DNA from: Bin55 sp964511425
GTDB lineage: Bacteria > Pseudomonadota > Gammaproteobacteria > Pseudomonadales > Azotimanducaceae
Direction of reading: 5' to 3'
DNA: 64,000 bases
Assembly (NCBI GenBank): GCA_964511425.1
Contig: CAZEFI010000002.1
Location: 62,001 to 126,000, forward strand
Shown: piece after piece, positions 1-8,632 of the stretch
Layout of the letters: every line of letters starts with the position of its first letter
Numbering within the stretch: position 1 is the stretch's first letter
Made by a program: the position numbers and the translations under genes
Notes under the pieces: generated by a model
The model's database searches: none
The model's input: the letters and a program-made list of their open reading frames with translations, nothing else
Told to the model about the DNA's origin: nothing

Positions 1-836
1 TCAACGAATACCGACGCGGATTCTGGGTTGGATACCAATTTCACGATCCCAGGTGCGCTGGTCAAATTTACCGTGCCAAGGTCGACATGAGAATTCGCGT
101 CGACGGTAAACGGCAAACGCTTTGCAACGAAACCTTCCGATTCAAAATCCAAGACGTGGGATTTTGCTACCACAGTCTTCTGCAACTGACCCGTGGCAAC
201 CAAAGTTCCATTAAGCTTTATGTTAGCGGTGTTAGGCACCACGGCGACCGAGAATGAACCCCGTGGTAGCGGGTCGAAACTCACGACTTGTTTGCTACCG
301 TAGCCCAGTACTTCAACAAATTGTGTACTGTCGTACTCTTGGGGTCCTTGCAAACGCAACTCATAATTGCCCGCCGGTAGTTCGACACTTGTGGGCACTG
401 GATCGAAGAGTTGGGTGCCGTCGGCCAAAAGTGAATATCCACTTCTCGACTCATCACTTAAAAAGTTCAACTCGATGGAAACGACTCCAGGTCGGGGTTG
501 CAATTCCACCGTCAGAGAGGACTCGGTGGACCGATCAATCGCTACGGATTTGGGAAAAAAACCTTCGGCAGTAACTTCAATCCCAACTGCACCAAAATAA
601 TGAACATTGCGACCTAATGCTATGCTGAAGCCTTCCGTACTATTTAGCATGCTGTCCTCCGCAGCACGGCCTGGCGTAACGTTGATCGTGACAGTCTTTA
701 TTGAAAGTAAAGTCACGGTCACTAGCCCAACTGCTAGAATGGCAACAACGACGATGATCATGGTAAATCGTCGAGCGCGTCGAATGTGTAAGACATCTGC
801 TAAATCAGCTAATGTTTCAGCTTCAAAATCGATCAC
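1..836 (-). CDS. Membrane-anchored PEGA-repeat protein (partial, C-terminus outside window)
   Basis: The reading frame starts at GTG 836 and runs off the left edge after 278 codons. A short basic cytoplasmic segment (RRARR near residue 19-23) is followed by one membrane span at about residues 26-45, so the rest should face the periplasm. The visible exported part is beta-rich with PEGA-like stretches; the last one ends in the typical pattern of small residue-Asn-Pro-Glu-Ser-Ala. PEGA domains are surface or envelope domains that often precede enzyme domains such as SUMF1-type ones; whether one follows here cannot be seen. An AAGGTAG ribosome site precedes the GTG, which overlaps the end of the upstream gene by 14 bases, so translation is probably coupled. 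Specific function unknown. Confidence 0.72.
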   Translation of the reverse strand, partial: MIDFEAETLADLADVLHIRRARRFTMIIVVVAILAVGLVTVTLLSIKTVTINVTPGRAAEDSMLNSTEGFSIALGRNVHYFGAVGIEVTAEGFFPKSVAIDRSTESSLTVELQPRPGVVSIELNFLSDESRSGYSLLADGTQLFDPVPTSVELPAGNYELRLQGPQEYDSTQFVEVLGYGSKQVVSFDPLPRGSFSVAVVPNTANIKLNGTLVATGQLQKTVVAKSHVLDFESEGFVAKRLPFTVDANSHVDLGTVNLTSAPGIVKLVSNPESASVFV

Positions 837-2172
837 GGCACTCTACCTTAATTTCGATTGCATCAGAACCTGGATCTACCTCTAATTGCTTGACAACTTG
901 TTTGAACCCACGACGGATACCAATGACCTCATAAGATCCTGGTAGTATTTTGACTGTTTTCGAGTGAAACGACCCAATTTCCTTTCCAGGACGAATACGT
1001 ACTGTCGTGGTGTTATCAGAGAGAATTTTGACTTCAACAGGTGTAGTGTATTGGGTAAATCGATCCACAAGCGATTGACGCTTTGTGTGCGTACGAACAT
1101 ACTCGTTCAGGCGATCCGTATTTTCTAGAAACTCTTGAATATCGTGTCGAATACGCTCATCCATTTCTTCAAAGCTCATCGATTCGTACTTTGCCAGCTT
1201 CTGTTCCAACAATAACAATTCGCTTACATCGTCTTCCAAACTTGCAAAGTCATGCTCTTCACTGATGTCTAATTCTTCGATCTCTTCAATGTTCACAAGA
1301 ACATCTTCCCATCGTTCCGTGTTCAGATTGTCTGATATTTTTTCCATGAGTACGTCAATTTGATCAAGACGTTTGTTTTCTTTGACGTCGTCCAATAACT
1401 CTAGTGCTACCGTTGAATCCGGTCGTATGAGCAACGCCGATTCAAGCTTCTGCTCGGCCAAAAGCCAGTTCTCCGCATCGATACTTTCGTGTGCTGCGGT
1501 CATCGACGTTTTAAACGATGTGTCTTGTCGGTGTGCGTTCAGAGCTCCTCGAACCTGCGAAAGTTCTTGTTCGTAGTATCCGTCTGGAAACTGGGGTAGT
1601 AATTCTTCGACTTCGTGGAAGTCTCCGATCGAAACATAGTTTTGAAGATCGTCGACCAAGGGTTTAAGTTCGTGGCCGAGAGTTGCCTCCGTGTGGAGTC
1701 GTACTAGGTCAAGATCCTCTGGAAACCACTCAAGTAACGCATTGAGTTCCGTGACTGCTGTTCCATAAGCTGAAGTTTCAATGGAGGTTCTAATAGCTTT
1801 CCGCTTGTCATCTGCCGTAGTCTGAAACACTTCCTCCAATTGCGTGACAGACTCTAACGCTGCTTCGAATTTCCCTACCGCGTCCCCAAAGTAAGCGTCG
1901 CGGTAGAGTTCCACACCTTCGTTGTAGCTATTTTCAGCCGCGAGATAGTCGTCCTCGTCCCAAGGAGGTGACGGTATGTTTTTGAGAGTCGCAAAAGTTG
2001 CTTCAAACCGGGCACGTAATTCAAAGGCTTCTTCCTTGTCAATACAAAACTGTGTGTTAGCCGCCTCTCCATCACAGTCGATGATGTCCTCTTCTGAATC
2101 AGTTGCTTGTGCGAATCCGGTTATAAGCAACCCCAAACACAACAACGAAACGAACAGTTGAGAAACTTTCAT
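823..2172 (-). CDS. Periplasmic helical-repeat protein with C-terminal PEGA-like domain
   Basis: 449 residues. A signal peptide is visible at the N-terminus (hydrophobic core about 7-21, ending FAQA before Thr-Asp) with no lipobox Cys, so a soluble periplasmic protein is expected. Residues about 60-340 are acidic and helical with TPR-like periodicity; residues about 370-445 are beta-rich and resemble a PEGA domain. It lies between the BON-like gene and the membrane-anchored PEGA gene, which it overlaps by 14 bases, so these products are probably made together. I do not recognise a named gene. Function is unknown; helical repeats plus PEGA suggest a scaffold or adaptor (inference). Confidence 0.75.
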   Translation of the reverse strand: MKVSQLFVSLLCLGLLITGFAQATDSEEDIIDCDGEAANTQFCIDKEEAFELRARFEATFATLKNIPSPPWDEDDYLAAENSYNEGVELYRDAYFGDAVGKFEAALESVTQLEEVFQTTADDKRKAIRTSIETSAYGTAVTELNALLEWFPEDLDLVRLHTEATLGHELKPLVDDLQNYVSIGDFHEVEELLPQFPDGYYEQELSQVRGALNAHRQDTSFKTSMTAAHESIDAENWLLAEQKLESALLIRPDSTVALELLDDVKENKRLDQIDVLMEKISDNLNTERWEDVLVNIEEIEELDISEEHDFASLEDDVSELLLLEQKLAKYESMSFEEMDERIRHDIQEFLENTDRLNEYVRTHTKRQSLVDRFTQYTTPVEVKILSDNTTTVRIRPGKEIGSFHSKTVKILPGSYEVIGIRRGFKQVVKQLEVDPGSDAIEIKVECRDRF

Positions 2173-2190
2173 GCTCTCAAACAGGTGTGA

Positions 2191-3498
2191 TTAATCGTCG
2201 GATTCGAGGATAGTTACCGAATCAGAGCCGTTGGACTGGGCGTAAATATCGGCAAGCATAGAGCGCCACTGCCCAAACTGTTCCTGTACCGTACCTGTTA
2301 GAGTAACCACCTTGCCTTGTAAATCGATTCGGGTGGGCCGAATCGAGTTATGCAAACTTCGACTCAACTCGTTAATCTCCTCGACTGCTTGTTTGTGCAA
2401 ATGATTATCACGAAAGGCACCGGCAATTAACGCGCCACCAGCTAATGCTCCAGCAGCCGCAGCATTTTCTGCGGACCGGTCTCCGTCTTTCGCCGCTCCA
2501 TCCTCAGCTGCTGCCACTGAAGCTATGACTAAGACAGCTCCTGCGATTGCTTTCACCGTTCGTCCGCGTTTCGACAAACGTACTTCACGCGCAACCGGGA
2601 AAGTATCTATCTGCCATTGGGTGTAATCAGTCTCTACCTGATCTCGAAAACCTTCATAGTAGTCTTCAATGACTTGCGCGAATTCATCCTCACGCTGCAA
2701 GATCGATTGGATCCGTCGCCAGCTCTCAGTCTGTTCATCAGGAGCGATCTGAATGTTGTAATGTCTATCCTCAATCTCCAAAAAGTCTTTAAATTCGGTC
2801 GAGACGAACTGCGCGAAGGCTAAATCTCGAGTCGTCGTAATTAATTGCAGTTCCGAATAACGCGCTTTGTTAGGTCCAACTTTTTCATTGTGTTCTAACT
2901 GTTCAACATGCGCTTTGCCACGATCTTTAAGTTCTTCGTACACGTCCTCGGCAATTTTGTTATACACCGGATCAAAAGGATCTCGATTCGTATTAGCATA
3001 TCGATCGTGCCAGCCCAATTCTACACGATGTCTTTTTGTTCGTTCTTCGGTCCAAGCTACACCACGAGCGTCCACAATCTGATAAGCGATTCGCATGGTT
3101 TCGCTATCAGATTCCACGATACGACCAATCAGGTAAATATCTGCACTAATTGAAGTATCGGCGGATACGACTATGGAATCGAATTGGTTGTAACGGCGAA
3201 TCCACTGTTTTAGTTTGAATGCGCAGCGGACCGCTTCAGCCTTTCTCAATTCTGGCCATATCCCCTCTTCTTCCTGCTTTTTTGTGCTTTCGGGTATCCC
3301 TGGATCAAGTACCGGAATAGCTAGTCTTAGCTTAGGAATGTTCATCCGGCTTTTAAAGAACTCTTCCTCACTCTCCACATCATGAGACGGTGGTGCGGCG
3401 ACGGGACCAACACGGGGTCCTACGGATACACCTGAAGAGGCTTGTGTCAGCAAAAGCACGACGAATATCAGTGAAGAGTACAAAGTAAATCGCTTCAT
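2191..3498 (-). CDS. Exported protein with glycine-zipper segment and BON-like C-terminus (paralogue 1)
   Basis: 435 residues from ATG 3498, chosen because a strong GGAGGG site lies just upstream and a signal peptide (MKRFTLYSSLIFVVLLL) begins there. A longer in-frame start would reach back into the preceding gene. The body carries the conserved pieces RLAIPVL, PGIPEST, GIWPELRKAEAV and RYNQFDSI. Residues about 312-367 hold an Ala/Gly-rich hydrophobic stretch (AAAAGALAGGALIAGAF) resembling a glycine zipper. Residues about 386-420 read like a BON motif (Gly-Lys-Val-Val-Thr-Leu-Thr-Gly-Thr-Val). BON domains usually bind membranes or periplasmic partners. A close paralogue without the zipper lies at 17513-18796. 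No named function. Confidence 0.78.
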   Translation of the reverse strand: MKRFTLYSSLIFVVLLLTQASSGVSVGPRVGPVAAPPSHDVESEEEFFKSRMNIPKLRLAIPVLDPGIPESTKKQEEEGIWPELRKAEAVRCAFKLKQWIRRYNQFDSIVVSADTSISADIYLIGRIVESDSETMRIAYQIVDARGVAWTEERTKRHRVELGWHDRYANTNRDPFDPVYNKIAEDVYEELKDRGKAHVEQLEHNEKVGPNKARYSELQLITTTRDLAFAQFVSTEFKDFLEIEDRHYNIQIAPDEQTESWRRIQSILQREDEFAQVIEDYYEGFRDQVETDYTQWQIDTFPVAREVRLSKRGRTVKAIAGAVLVIASVAAAEDGAAKDGDRSAENAAAAGALAGGALIAGAFRDNHLHKQAVEEINELSRSLHNSIRPTRIDLQGKVVTLTGTVQEQFGQWRSMLADIYAQSNGSDSVTILESDD

Positions 3499-3517
3499 AA
3501 GTTTCCCTCCTGGTAAC

Positions 3518-4285
3518 TTATTTGTTTTTGTCAGCATAGTCGTAATACTGATCCCACAATGCTTGTCTGGTCGTTGGATTGGTTTCAAGTTCTGCAGCTT
3601 CTCGAATAGTTTTTAGCACAATGTCTTCATCTTTGGGATCCAGCGGAGTACGTGTCTTGGGATCTTTGTGCTTGGCTTCCGCCGACGCAGTTGTTGAAGG
3701 TTTAGCAAGTGATCCCTCAGACTGATCCTCGTTATTCTCTTGCTGTTCGGCGTTCGTGTTTTGCGCGGACTGAGCAATTTCGTTCGCTTTTCTTTCTTCC
3801 TGTGCCAGTTGCTCTGCACGTTCCGCGTCCATCTCGTCCTGAATCTGTGAAAGCATCGTATCAAAATTGTGTAGGCTAGACTCCAGGTCATTGGAATCTG
3901 ATGGCGGAACGTCTTCGCCGTTCGCACCCTGTTGTGCACTAGATTCTGTTTCATTTGAAGAACCTTCAATGCTAGCACGTTCCCCAGCATTCCCCGTGGC
4001 CGAGTTCGCTGCGTTTCCTTCTCCTTGGGTACCGTGAATAGATAACGTGATTCCTTCTCTACTTAAACACTCATCAAAAATACGAATACTCTCCGCTAAG
4101 GACAACTCTGGCTCGTAATCGTTCCCTTCTTCGTCCTCTGACTTACTGTCTACCGCCTGTTTCAACTCGTCAAGACAAGTTTCAAAAGTGCTCTCGCTTG
4201 TCGTCTCCTCTTCCTCTGCAAGAATGAGGGTAATTACTGTGAGCAAACAGATTATTGTGGATAGTCGGACAAAAACCCTACTCAT
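3518..4285 (-). CDS. Acidic low-complexity exported protein
   Basis: 255 residues from ATG 4285, chosen because a signal-peptide-like segment (VFVRLSTIICLLTVITLILA) starts there; a longer in-frame start at 4360 would overlap the upstream gene by 83 bases instead of 8. The mature part is rich in Glu, Ser, Asn and Gln, with a central segment of low complexity and one probable helical or coiled-coil stretch at about residues 135-175. Two Cys (in ETCLDE and DECLSR) could form a disulfide. The C-terminus (about 205-255) is more ordered, with Lys/Pro then helix. I recognise no family. ATG overlaps the upstream stop (ATGAGTAG), which suggests coupled translation in the operon. Confidence 0.68.
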   Translation of the reverse strand: MSRVFVRLSTIICLLTVITLILAEEEETTSESTFETCLDELKQAVDSKSEDEEGNDYEPELSLAESIRIFDECLSREGITLSIHGTQGEGNAANSATGNAGERASIEGSSNETESSAQQGANGEDVPPSDSNDLESSLHNFDTMLSQIQDEMDAERAEQLAQEERKANEIAQSAQNTNAEQQENNEDQSEGSLAKPSTTASAEAKHKDPKTRTPLDPKDEDIVLKTIREAAELETNPTTRQALWDQYYDYADKNK

Positions 4286-5042
4286 TTCTTTCAACCGGTA
4301 TCCCCATATTACTCTTCGTGATGGAATTTCCGTCTCGTTGTGAAACGACATGGAATCCAAGGAGACATATCGTAGAAATTACAAACGCGGTGATGCAGAT
4401 ACTAAGCACCTGTAGTGCTAATATTGAAGTAACCATTCTATTCCACCTATTTGAAGCAGATCGCTCTTCGATAGAGTCTAATGCACCACGCAGATTTTCG
4501 ATGTAATCATTCCGAAAACGAACAATCGAATCAACAATAGTAGTTGTTCGCTCGTCTACATCAGCAATTCGTTTGAGGAGTTCGTCTTTTACCATGGCAT
4601 CAGTGTAGAACTTTAACTCTAACAAAAAATCAATGGTGTAACTGTTAGGTTGATCGAAGATACCAAAGGGTTCAAGCAAAGTGGCATAGAACTCTTCCAA
4701 GCCCTCTCTTTCACTAAATTTTTTTTCGTCCCGACCCACGAGTTGGTACAAAGAGTCGACTGTCTCGAGGATGTCGTCAAATACCGGAGGAAACTTCACA
4801 TCTGACGACTCACTAGTGTCCTGGTTCGGTAAATTTGAACGCCAAGCTGAGTCTATCGATTCGTACTCTGGGACGGCCATCGTGTCTTTGTAGTCAACAC
4901 CGATTGGCTTAATCCACAAAAAAGCCAACCACACAATCGCCCCGATTACCACAAAGAAGCTAGACGTCGCTAATAATACAAGCATGACTCGAGCAACTTT
5001 GAGCACGAGTTGTTCATAGTTCACAAAAAAGGATCTGTGCAT
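4278..5042 (-). CDS. Two-pass inner-membrane protein of unknown function
   Basis: 254 residues. Membrane segments are visible at about 17-44 and 206-231, enclosing a 160-residue, mostly helical and acidic loop that should lie in the periplasm. The loop contains LLKRIADVDERTT and a long amphipathic stretch just before the second span. The C-terminal tail is short and cytoplasmic. It begins 23 bases after the PqaA-like gene and overlaps the following acidic-protein gene by 8 bases. No family is recognised; the topology would suit a membrane anchor for the exported products of this operon (inference). Confidence 0.7.
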   Translation of the reverse strand: MHRSFFVNYEQLVLKVARVMLVLLATSSFFVVIGAIVWLAFLWIKPIGVDYKDTMAVPEYESIDSAWRSNLPNQDTSESSDVKFPPVFDDILETVDSLYQLVGRDEKKFSEREGLEEFYATLLEPFGIFDQPNSYTIDFLLELKFYTDAMVKDELLKRIADVDERTTTIVDSIVRFRNDYIENLRGALDSIEERSASNRWNRMVTSILALQVLSICITAFVISTICLLGFHVVSQRDGNSITKSNMGIPVERNE

Positions 5043-5065
5043 ATTTGGCTAGCTCTCAGACAAGA

Positions 5066-6793
5066 TTAGTCTGCCTCACGTTCCTCAGCTACACCAGATA
5101 AGGGTGGGAGTGTTGGACCAGGACCAGATTCAAGTTGAATGATGCAATCTTGATAACCCTGGGTTGCCAAAAATTCTATTAACAGTGCTCCTTCCCATCG
5201 AGAGTCATGTGTTGGCTGCCAACAAAAATAGTCTCTTCCATTGTGTTCGACGTGTTGTGTAAAAGTTGACTTGAACGAGTTTTCGAGAAATTCCAAAATT
5301 TCGGATGGACTCTCGCTGTTCTCACTTTTTGGACAGTTAAAAGTTAGGTGGCGACTACCGTTAATTTCTTTTTCTGAGAAGGGTAGACTTGTCGGCGTAA
5401 TCGAGACATTGGTTGTCAGTTTTAACGGGAACTGAAATCCAACATCAAAAACGAGTTCGACCATATGTGCGTGCCAACCCACGCCTTCGTTCGAAAATTC
5501 TAGTATGATCGGCGAGCGTTCAAGTTCCTCTTTGAGATCTACCTCATAGACTATTTCTTGGTGCCACGTGGGACCCTGAGGTTCTATACTGTCTTTTTTG
5601 CGCAACAAACGGAAGTCACGAGCATTCCGGTTGTGTGCACTCCAAGTACTAATCTGTATCACTTTCCCCTTAATCTCATCCAACTCGACCGTGGAAGAGT
5701 CTTTCCAATCCCATTCAAAGTGCGGGAGGGGGTGCGAATTTTGAATCAACCAATGAAAAGTTGCAATACTCTGTACTACATCGGTGTGCTCTAAACTGTG
5801 ATCGCTGTTCGGAACGTACCGCAGATACTTTGCACCTTTCAGATCATTCCAATAAAACTGCGACGAATCCAATAAGAAAAACTCGTCCCCGGTGGCATTG
5901 ACGATAAACTTTGGAAGCGTTAACTGTTCACGATATTGATACGGATCGACAACTTTAAAAAAATTGTCTGCTTGTGTAGCATCTATGGTACCGAGAAGAC
6001 CTTCTGCAAAGTAATCTGCTACTGCATGTGACCAATATCCGTATGCCTTAAAGTGGTGTTCCATCGAGGTCGCGGAGTTTAACGCGTCGAAAACCGCGGG
6101 TACGATTGCTACGATTCGTTCGTCAGCGACAGCTGACAACCATGAGGTCCAACCTCGTTTTGAACCACCCGTTACGACGAATTTACTTATGGGGGGACTG
6201 TTAACTTCCTCGAGTTCGGTAACTTCGGAAATCGCGTCCATTGCACGCACTACGCTCTTAACCATCGGTAGCAATGGAATCCATTCCGAATTGTCGTGTT
6301 CATTAAATTGAGTCCACGCGTGTGCCAGTAATCTATCTTCACGACGTTCTATAGAGTCATTATTGAAAATTAACTTCTGATTTGGTACCTGTCCCAATAA
6401 CGCAACGACACTTTGCGTTTGGCGAGCGATAGAAGCTTCCATTGAATTTTCATATTCTGGTGCAGGACGACCATTTCGTCCTCCACCCACATATAACAAC
6501 CCGATTTCAGAATCGGCTTGTTCTGGAACGTACAGTTCTAGCCAGTGCTCCCATTGCGGGCGATTCACTTGGTCGGACGACAACCAACGAAGAGACTTTA
6601 AATTTACGACGACAAAGGTTAAATCACCGTGAGTTTCAACTTTCTGAACGGTCCATGAATAATGCTCGTCTTCCGCGTGCACGAAATCCGTTAACGGAGA
6701 CTTGGACGCACTTGCTGTTACGGCAGCAAGAGCAATACCAATTAAATAAAGCGGTACCCAGTGGCGTAGCAATGTTCTGTTATTTAGATTCAT
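5066..6793 (-). CDS. PhoPQ-activated pathogenicity-related (PqaA-like) secreted hydrolase
   Basis: 575 residues with an N-terminal signal peptide or anchor (about 12-30). The fold pattern is alpha/beta hydrolase: GGSKRGW at 209-215 provides the probable nucleophile Ser211, and NSDHSLEH later in the chain supplies an Asp and His of the kind expected for a catalytic triad. The motifs LLYVGGGRNG, VVDPYQYRE and KFIVNATGDEFF match the PqaA family (named after the Salmonella PhoP-activated gene). Substrate is not known for the family. It is longer than most relatives, with an acidic tail. It is the first gene of the leftward run and probably follows the promoter in 6794-7175. Confidence 0.82.
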   Translation of the reverse strand: MNLNNRTLLRHWVPLYLIGIALAAVTASASKSPLTDFVHAEDEHYSWTVQKVETHGDLTFVVVNLKSLRWLSSDQVNRPQWEHWLELYVPEQADSEIGLLYVGGGRNGRPAPEYENSMEASIARQTQSVVALLGQVPNQKLIFNNDSIERREDRLLAHAWTQFNEHDNSEWIPLLPMVKSVVRAMDAISEVTELEEVNSPPISKFVVTGGSKRGWTSWLSAVADERIVAIVPAVFDALNSATSMEHHFKAYGYWSHAVADYFAEGLLGTIDATQADNFFKVVDPYQYREQLTLPKFIVNATGDEFFLLDSSQFYWNDLKGAKYLRYVPNSDHSLEHTDVVQSIATFHWLIQNSHPLPHFEWDWKDSSTVELDEIKGKVIQISTWSAHNRNARDFRLLRKKDSIEPQGPTWHQEIVYEVDLKEELERSPIILEFSNEGVGWHAHMVELVFDVGFQFPLKLTTNVSITPTSLPFSEKEINGSRHLTFNCPKSENSESPSEILEFLENSFKSTFTQHVEHNGRDYFCWQPTHDSRWEGALLIEFLATQGYQDCIIQLESGPGPTLPPLSGVAEEREAD

Positions 6794-7175
6794 AAAAAAT
6801 GCTTATAAGGCCTGATTGAGTGAAACGTTCCAAATCCACCAATTCCTTGGCGTGTCCCCCATTTTTACGCAGTATGGTACACGTTGGTGCGAAAATCGCT
6901 AGCGCGCACACCTATCGCGTATGTCGCGCACTTATCTGTTTACCAATTAATCTCTCCTTGGTTGGACAACAGACACGGTGTACCGTTCCAGAGAGCAACA
7001 TACGAGATTAGCTAGAGTCTTCGTCTGTCTGAGGAAGAAGACCTGTATTCATACCAAGCAGAATCCCACCTGTGGCTACAATCAGACCGGAAACACGCAA
7101 TACAGCGATAAGTTAGATCGTAGCGCTCAAACAGTGCGTCTACACATTCACGGAAGTAGCAGTTACAACTCGAAC
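6794..7175. other. Divergent intergenic region without a gene
   Basis: 382 bases between the PqaA-like gene (leftwards) and the metallo-hydrolase gene (rightwards). I see no convincing coding sequence, tRNA or strong hairpin. It should contain promoters for both directions, but no pair of hexamers stands out. Confidence 0.5.
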
Positions 7176-7853
7176 ATGACGAATTACGAAGGCCTGATCG
7201 TCGAACAAATCCCCATTGGACCCATGGCAAACTTCACCTATATCATCGGTTCCAAAGACACTCGGGAAGTAGTTTTAGTCGACCCAGCTTGGGACATTGA
7301 GAAGTTACTGACACGAGTCCAAGATAAAGACTTTAAGGTCACTGCAGTGTTGGTTACCCATTACCATCCAGATCATGTGGGCGGGCATCTTTTGGGGCAC
7401 GATATCGATGGGATCGCTGAACTCGTGAGCATGGAACCAGTTAAGGTCTTCGTTAATAAACTCGAAGCTGACGGCCTAAAGCAAATTACTGGACTGTCGG
7501 AATCAGATCTTGTGCGCGTAGATTCTGGAGACTCGCTCGAGTTAGGCGGGGTACAAATTGAGTTTTTGCATACACCGGGTCACACTCCCGGCTCACAGTG
7601 TTTTCGGATCAAAAACACTCTAATTTCAGGAGACACGCTATTCATCGACGGATGCGGTCGAGTAGATTTGCCTGGTTCAGATCGCGACGCGATGTTTCAT
7701 AGCTTGCAGAAGCTCAAGTCGCTCCCAAATGAAACGATTCTGCTTCCAGGTCACAACTACAGCAACGTACCCTCTGCAACAATCGGGACCATCAAACAAT
7801 CTAACAGTTACTTCCGTATCCAAGATTTACACACGTGGCAACAGATAATATGA
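7176..7853 (+). CDS. Metallo-beta-lactamase-fold hydrolase (glyoxalase II-like)
   Basis: 225 residues from ATG 7176. The metal site THYHPDHVGG is at residues 61-70 (His62, His64, Asp66, His67), followed by TPGHTPGS (third His), SGDTLF (bridging Asp) and LPGHNYS (last His). This is the complete two-zinc site of the glyoxalase II/MBL hydrolase group. No signal peptide, so cytoplasmic. Likely substrate is a thioester such as a glutathione or persulfide derivative, but the sequence does not settle it. The frame is open upstream to 6978, but that part is low in family similarity and Arg/Cys rich, so the start near the conserved domain was chosen, although its ribosome site is weak. Confidence 0.85.
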   Translation: MTNYEGLIVEQIPIGPMANFTYIIGSKDTREVVLVDPAWDIEKLLTRVQDKDFKVTAVLVTHYHPDHVGGHLLGHDIDGIAELVSMEPVKVFVNKLEADGLKQITGLSESDLVRVDSGDSLELGGVQIEFLHTPGHTPGSQCFRIKNTLISGDTLFIDGCGRVDLPGSDRDAMFHSLQKLKSLPNETILLPGHNYSNVPSATIGTIKQSNSYFRIQDLHTWQQII

Positions 7854-7957
7854 TCTCTTTTGTTCGCAACGATCTGTTCCGCATCTTTATTAAGCGGAGT
7901 GTTCGCATCCAACATTAATATATGAGTAGTAGTAATACGTTTTGAGGAGAAAATCTC

Positions 7958-8464
7958 TTGGCATACGACTTGAATAAGGTGATGCTCATCGGGCGAGCTG
8001 GAAAAGACCCGGAAACTCGGTTCACAAACAATCGTGTACCTGTTACCTCGTTCTCACTAGCTACAACGTCCCGATGGCGAGACAACCAAACCCAAGAAAT
8101 GCACGAAGAAACCGAGTGGCATAACATCGTTTGTTTTGGAAAACTAGCAGAGATCACCTCTGAATACCTAAAAAAGGGGCGGCAGTGCTATGTCGAAGGA
8201 GAACTACGGACTCAGTCTTGGGAACGCGATGGTGTTCGACATTACAAAACCGATGTACGAGCTAGCGAGTTGATTCTTCTAGGAAGTTCGGAAGGAGGTG
8301 CGAGCCAACGGGATAGTAAGTACAGTCGAAGTACATCAAGTAGTGGCTACGACTCCCGAAAACAATCAGAGGATGATTCCCGGCGCACGAGCTCTCAACG
8401 TAAGAAAGACCAATCTGATTCGGGGCTGAGTACTGATGAGCTCGATGATGACATTCCTTTTTAG
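7958..8464 (+). CDS. ssb: Single-stranded DNA-binding protein
   Basis: 168 residues. The OB-fold opens with NKVMLIGRAGKDPETR and includes TEWHNIVCFGKLAEI and GRQCYVEGELRT (residues 1 to about 110). A Ser/Arg-rich linker follows and the protein ends in the acidic tip DDDIPF, the docking site for SSB partners. The start is TTG 7958, with a good GAGGAGA site eight bases upstream and no competing ATG. SSB coats single-stranded DNA in replication and repair as a tetramer. It stands alone between the metallo-hydrolase and uppP; I see no LexA box upstream. Confidence 0.97.
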   Translation: MAYDLNKVMLIGRAGKDPETRFTNNRVPVTSFSLATTSRWRDNQTQEMHEETEWHNIVCFGKLAEITSEYLKKGRQCYVEGELRTQSWERDGVRHYKTDVRASELILLGSSEGGASQRDSKYSRSTSSSGYDSRKQSEDDSRRTSSQRKKDQSDSGLSTDELDDDIPF

Positions 8465-8632
8465 TTCGACTTCAAACTCACCCACTGTTGTGTGTGGCCG
8501 ACCCGGTTAGAAATTGCCCGCTTGACACACCGAATCGATTGAACTTTGGATCGATCAATCAAAATACTGTTCGAGAATACATAACCGATCGTAGTTTTCG
8601 ATTAGAAATCATTAGCCGAGGGTTCGCGTGAA

